Part shown: positions 60,936 to 64,000 of the stretch, one piece after another
How the letters are laid out: every line of letters begins with the position of its first letter
How positions within the stretch are numbered: the stretch's first letter is position 1
Assembly: GCA_031629035.1 (NCBI GenBank)
Contig: JAVLUG010000006.1
Location: forward strand, 56,729 to 120,728
From: MVYY01 sp012517575
GTDB taxonomy: Bacteria; Bacteroidota; Bacteroidia; Bacteroidales; Paludibacteraceae
Reading direction: 5' to 3'
DNA length: 64,000 bases
The notes under the pieces: generated by a model
Database searches by the model: none
What the model saw: only the letters and a program-made list of their open reading frames with translations
What the model was told of the DNA's origin: nothing
Position numbers and translations under genes: made by a program

Positions 60936-62306
60936 ATGGAGTCTTTTGATTCAACAAAACGAAATCTTTACGAAATACTTAAAGATGTAAATTCAGGAAA
61001 GATACAACTGCCAGATTTTCAAAGAGGTTGGGTTTGGGATGATGATCGAATTAAAGGTATTATTGCATCAGTAGCTAAATCATTTCCAATTGGTGCAGTT
61101 ATGCTTTTAGAGACTGGTAATGAGAACATCAGATTTAAAACTAAACCAGTTGAAGGAGTTGTAGGATTAAATGGAACTAAACCTGAAATGTTGATTTTAG
61201 ATGGACAACAACGAATAACTTCATTATATCAAGCGATTATAACGAATAGAGTTGTAAATACAAGGAATTCTAAAGGATACGAGATTAAACGATGGTATTA
61301 CATTGATATGGTAAAAGCTTTAGATACCGATTCTGATTTGGAAGAAGCAATTTTCTCAATTAATGAAAACAAGATAATAACAGAGAATATTGGACGTGAT
61401 ATTATATTGGATTTATCGACTGAAGAAAATGAGTTTAAGAATCTAATGTATCCAATTAGCATGGTTGATAATTATGATGAGTGGCGCACAAAGTTTATCG
61501 AATATTGGGATTATGATAGAGATAAAATTAAATTTTGGAACGAATTTGAGAAGAAAATAATAAAAGGGTTTAATGGCTATAATTTGCCAGTTATTGTAAT
61601 GAAGAAAGAAAACACGAAAGAAGCAGTTTGTCAAGTATTTGAGAAAGTTAATACAGGAGGTGTTTCGCTAACTGTTTTTGAACTATTAACAGCATCATTT
61701 GCTTCTGATGAATTTGATTTAAAGGCCGACTGGGAGGATATCAAAAATAAATTTAAACCTTATAAAATACTTAATAATACAAGCAATACAGATATAATTC
61801 AGGCTATTACTCTTTATTCAACATTCAATAAAAGATTGGCTGCAATTACTTCTGGAGTAACTGAAAACATCCCTCCTGTGAGTGCTAAACGAAAGGAGAT
61901 GTTAAATTTAACTCTTTCAGAATATCGTAAGTACAGAGATGAAATAGTCGAAGGATTTATTAAATCATCAAAAATTCTAGTTGAAAATCATATTTTTAAT
62001 TCTCGTGATTTACCATATAGTACTCAACTTGTCCCAATGGCAGCAATTTTGGCCAAACTCGGAGATAAGATAGACAATGTTGGTAATAAGAATAAATTAA
62101 TGCGATGGTTCTGGTGTGGCGTTTTTGGTGAACTCTATGGCTCAGCAAATGAAACACGTTATGCTTTGGATATGATTCAAGTAACTGATTGGATTGAAAA
62201 CAACTCAGAAGAACCAAAGACAATTTATGACGCTAATTTTTCACCATCACGTTTAAATACGTACGTACAAGAAATAGTGCTGCATACAAAGGAGTTTATG
62301 CTTTGA
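60936..62306 (+). CDS. DUF262 (GmrS/ParB-like NTPase) protein of a restriction-type defence system
   Basis: This 456-residue protein has the DUF262 fold: LPDFQRGWVWDDDRIKGIIASVAKSFPIGAVMLL (about 23-56) and the catalytic DGQQRITSLYQAI (about 89-101), then VCQVFEKVNTGGVSLTVFELLTASFA (about 229-254). In GmrSD-type systems this domain binds and hydrolyses NTPs and is joined to an HNH nuclease that cuts modified DNA. Here the HNH part is in the next frame: the stop TGA (62304-62306) shares one base with the following ATG. I see no other defence genes around it. Confidence 0.88.
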   Translation: MESFDSTKRNLYEILKDVNSGKIQLPDFQRGWVWDDDRIKGIIASVAKSFPIGAVMLLETGNENIRFKTKPVEGVVGLNGTKPEMLILDGQQRITSLYQAIITNRVVNTRNSKGYEIKRWYYIDMVKALDTDSDLEEAIFSINENKIITENIGRDIILDLSTEENEFKNLMYPISMVDNYDEWRTKFIEYWDYDRDKIKFWNEFEKKIIKGFNGYNLPVIVMKKENTKEAVCQVFEKVNTGGVSLTVFELLTASFASDEFDLKADWEDIKNKFKPYKILNNTSNTDIIQAITLYSTFNKRLAAITSGVTENIPPVSAKRKEMLNLTLSEYRKYRDEIVEGFIKSSKILVENHIFNSRDLPYSTQLVPMAAILAKLGDKIDNVGNKNKLMRWFWCGVFGELYGSANETRYALDMIQVTDWIENNSEEPKTIYDANFSPSRLNTYVQEIVLHTKEFML

Positions 62307-62758
62307 TGATGGATGACAATACAAAAGATTGGCTATCTGCAACAAAAATTGATTTTAGTACTTATTTTTCCGAATCAATTGATATTCATCATATTTTCCC
62401 TGTGGCATGGTGTGAGAAAAATAATATTCCACGCAATGATTTTGATTGTATTATTAATAAAACTCCACTTTCTGGACGAACAAATAGAATTGTCAGTGGA
62501 GACGCTCCAAGTAAATACTTGGAAAGATTAAAAAAATATGCAGGCGTTAGCGATATTGAATTTAATGATATATTGCTTTCTCATGTAGTAAGTCCAGATT
62601 ATATGTATAAAGATGATTTTTATGGATTTTTTAATAATAGAAAAGAACAGATATTACAAAGAATAGAGAAGGCTATCGGCAAACAAATTCCTAGGGATCA
62701 ATTAATAGAAGAAGAAGGCAAATTTGTAGATAACTCAATTGAAGACGATGAATTATAA
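62306..62758 (+). CDS. HNH nuclease partner (DUF1524/GmrD-like)
   Basis: This 150-residue protein has the His-Asn motif of DUF1524-type HNH nucleases: DIHHIFPVAWCEKN (about 26-39), DFDCIINKTPLSGRTNRIVSG and PSKYLERL, the pattern seen at the C-terminus of GmrSD proteins. Its ATG overlaps the DUF262 stop by one base (TGATG layout), so the two are translationally coupled or are one gene split by a frameshift. Intact relatives are usually a single polypeptide of about 600 residues, which equals the sum of both. A TTG start at 62303 is also possible. Confidence 0.82.
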   Translation: MMDDNTKDWLSATKIDFSTYFSESIDIHHIFPVAWCEKNNIPRNDFDCIINKTPLSGRTNRIVSGDAPSKYLERLKKYAGVSDIEFNDILLSHVVSPDYMYKDDFYGFFNNRKEQILQRIEKAIGKQIPRDQLIEEEGKFVDNSIEDDEL

Positions 62759-62982
62759 ATAACGCCGGTGCATAAAAGCTCTTATAGCCAATGTGGGTTT
62801 AGGTTGTAGGGTTCTCGTGCTGTTTCGCTTGGTCGGTTCATTATCGGTTGATAAGTTTGCTGCCACGCAATCTCCAACGTTTCATACCTTCACCATTATA
62901 GGCAAGCATAAAAACGACCTCTTCATTAAGCAATTAACGAGAATAATACGAACAGATAAACAATATTAATCTGACTGGACAA
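62759..62982. other. Long GC-richer non-coding spacer
   Basis: These 224 bases between the HNH and DUF6994 genes hold no reading frame of note and are less AT-rich than their neighbours. They resemble the long non-coding tails that follow accessory genes in many Bacteroidetes, but I do not see a clear integron attC pattern. Confidence 0.4.
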
Positions 62983-63687
62983 ATGATAATTGATACGGCA
63001 TTCAATGTTTATTCTGATGCACAAGGCGGAGACCCAGACAGTACCAGTCCGACACTTCGAAAATATCATAAGATTTTGTGGAGTAAATCCTTACCAAATG
63101 GAAAAAAATTTGAGTTGCTTGACAAGGATGGAGTTTATTTATATCATAATTCAGACCTTGGAGAATTCATTTTGGGCAGTGATGCTATAACACACTCATA
63201 CAAGAACCACAAGCGGAAAAAGTGGCTAACGCAACAAATTCAAGACGAAGTAAACGAGCTTTTTGATGCAGGTTCAACTATCGGAGCATACACTTTGTTC
63301 CCAAGCAATAGAGTTGACGGAAAACATACGATAAATCAAGCACGTGGAGTAAACAGTTTAATTGATGATAGATTTGACTTGACATTGGAGTGTATTCGAC
63401 TGTTTTACATGGAACAGGAAAGTCCTCTACATGACACTTTAATGAGATATAAAAACTTCTTTGACTTGTTTGAGAGTTTTGCAAATTATATAAAGTTTTT
63501 CTTACTTGATGACCTTGTTGATGAAAATCAAAATGTAAAATTTTATTTGCCATTTGACGATTTCAAAACAAAGCCTACATTTTCCGATATTGATAAATAT
63601 TTAGTTTATAAAAGTGGAGTAATGAAATTCATTAAATCAAGAAACAAAAGAATAGAAAACTATGCAAATCAATTGAAGAATGAATAA
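62983..63687 (+). CDS. DUF6994-like hypothetical protein
   Basis: This 234-residue protein opens with IDTAFNVYSDAQGGDPDSTSPTLRKYHKILWSKSLPNGKKFEL, resembling the DUF6994 family (whose members share 'D....D.PDS.SPTLR.YH..LWSKPLP.G'). It has no signal peptide or membrane segment, and its function is unknown. The Asp/Pro/Trp-rich N-terminus and the C-terminal basic tail (KSRNKRIENYANQLKNE) are the main features. It stands between two long non-coding spacers and behind the DUF262/HNH pair. Base composition is like the accessory tail. Confidence 0.7.
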   Translation: MIIDTAFNVYSDAQGGDPDSTSPTLRKYHKILWSKSLPNGKKFELLDKDGVYLYHNSDLGEFILGSDAITHSYKNHKRKKWLTQQIQDEVNELFDAGSTIGAYTLFPSNRVDGKHTINQARGVNSLIDDRFDLTLECIRLFYMEQESPLHDTLMRYKNFFDLFESFANYIKFFLLDDLVDENQNVKFYLPFDDFKTKPTFSDIDKYLVYKSGVMKFIKSRNKRIENYANQLKNE

Positions 63688-63765
63688 AATGCCAGCCCAT
63701 AACATATGCTATCTGCATTGGCAGTGACGAAAAGCATTCATATTGTTAGATTTACGCTCGCACAT

Positions 63766-63785
63766 TTTTCTGTCTTCCGACAGAA
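63766..63785. other. Perfect hairpin in the spacer after the DUF6994-like gene
   Basis: TTTCTGTC (63766-63773) pairs exactly with GACAGAAA (63778-63785) around TTCC. No T-run follows, so it is not a standard terminator. The rest of 63688-63945 holds only a 27-codon frame (63855-63938) that I do not trust as a gene. Confidence 0.4.
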
Positions 63786-63945
63786 ATGCTCCCCAAATCC
63801 TCCAATGGCAGTTAGCCACCTCCGTTAGTAGCCATATTAAAACGAAATCACAAAATGAAAGAACAAATATTAAATAGTCATTCCTTAAAAAGTCTATTTT
63901 TAAGCGGCAAGGTTATAAAAGTTTTGGCGAAAAAGTAATCTAAAA

Positions 63946-64000
63946 ATGAAACAAAAAAACTCTTCTTTGAGTTTTTCCATCATTTTCTTCAAATTCCAAG
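63946..64000 (+). CDS. Possible start of a gene running off the right edge
   Basis: An ATG at 63946 opens a frame (MKQKNSSLSFSIIF...) that stays open to the end of the window, 18 codons. It is too short to identify and may be chance; I list it only because nothing stops it. Confidence 0.2.
   Translation, partial: MKQKNSSLSFSIIFFKFQ

Noticed and set aside
60877..63850. Integron gene-cassette structure (GTTGGGC core at 60877, GTTAGAT near 63744)
   Set aside because: The spacers lack matched RYYYAAC/GTTRRRY pairs at both ends of each gene, and no integrase of that type is in view. Isolated 7-mers are expected by chance.

Overview
The window comes from a member of the Bacteroidota, most likely order Bacteroidales. 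The evidence is the AT-rich sequence, several promoters of the Bacteroidetes form TTTG-N19/20-TAnnTTTG, almost no Shine-Dalgarno sites, and typical gene content: an IntDOT-like integrase, a SusB-like GH97 alpha-glucosidase, kduI/kduD with a DUF4861 lipoprotein, PFOR, LysM and OmpA envelope proteins, a putative LptD and a TrpB2. I cannot name the genus from sequence alone. GIY-YIG and tRNA-tail units of this type are also common in Bacteroidota.

Layout. (1) 1-6170 is the right end of an integrative mobile element, all on the minus strand. It carries a tyrosine integrase, a 755-aa protein of unknown function, two helix-turn-helix proteins of excisionase type, and a primase/RepA-type ATPase that runs off the left edge. 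The element ends in the 3' half of a tRNA-Pro(TGG) gene, the crossover lying near the anticodon loop. (2) 6141-6870 is a tandem array of 'tRNA-Pro tail + terminator hairpin + small GIY-YIG nuclease gene' units. One unit is complete, one is interrupted by a single N (assembly join), and one is truncated. (3) 7256-60202 is ordinary chromosome: envelope biogenesis (LysM protein, PorT-like barrel, LptD, amidase, MCE protein, MurB, MltG, NfeD, FtsE), uronate catabolism (kduID, DUF4861), central metabolism (PFOR, ArgH, PyrE, AroC, HisIE, AsnA, aspartate kinase, TrpB2), translation and tRNA modification (TsaB, EF-P, RimO, MiaA, ProS, tRNA-Lys, tRNA-Ser), protein targeting (FtsY), DnaA, two HU proteins (one fused to a membrane segment and LysM), and a likely cell-wall recycling pair (AmgK-like kinase fused to a RapZ C-terminal domain, followed by a MurU-like nucleotidyltransferase). 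(4) 60203-64000 is an accessory tail with a split DUF262/HNH (GmrSD-type) restriction system, a DUF6994-like protein and long non-coding spacers.

How parts work together. kduI and kduD form an operon behind a 32-bp near-perfect palindrome that looks like a LacI-type operator. The kinase-RapZ fusion and the nucleotidyltransferase would turn recovered N-acetylmuramic acid into UDP-MurNAc without de novo synthesis, and MurB, MltG and the amidase act on the same polymer. ftsY-rimO-HU-HU/LysM are closely spaced on one strand, miaA overlaps murB, and pyrE lies directly next to the SRPBCC gene.

The most unusual items are the GIY-YIG/tRNA-tail array, the AmgK-RapZ-MurU pair, the split DUF262/HNH system, a palindromic MITE-like element at 52589-53017, and the HU-LysM membrane protein. 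No CRISPR array, rRNA or complete insertion sequence was seen.
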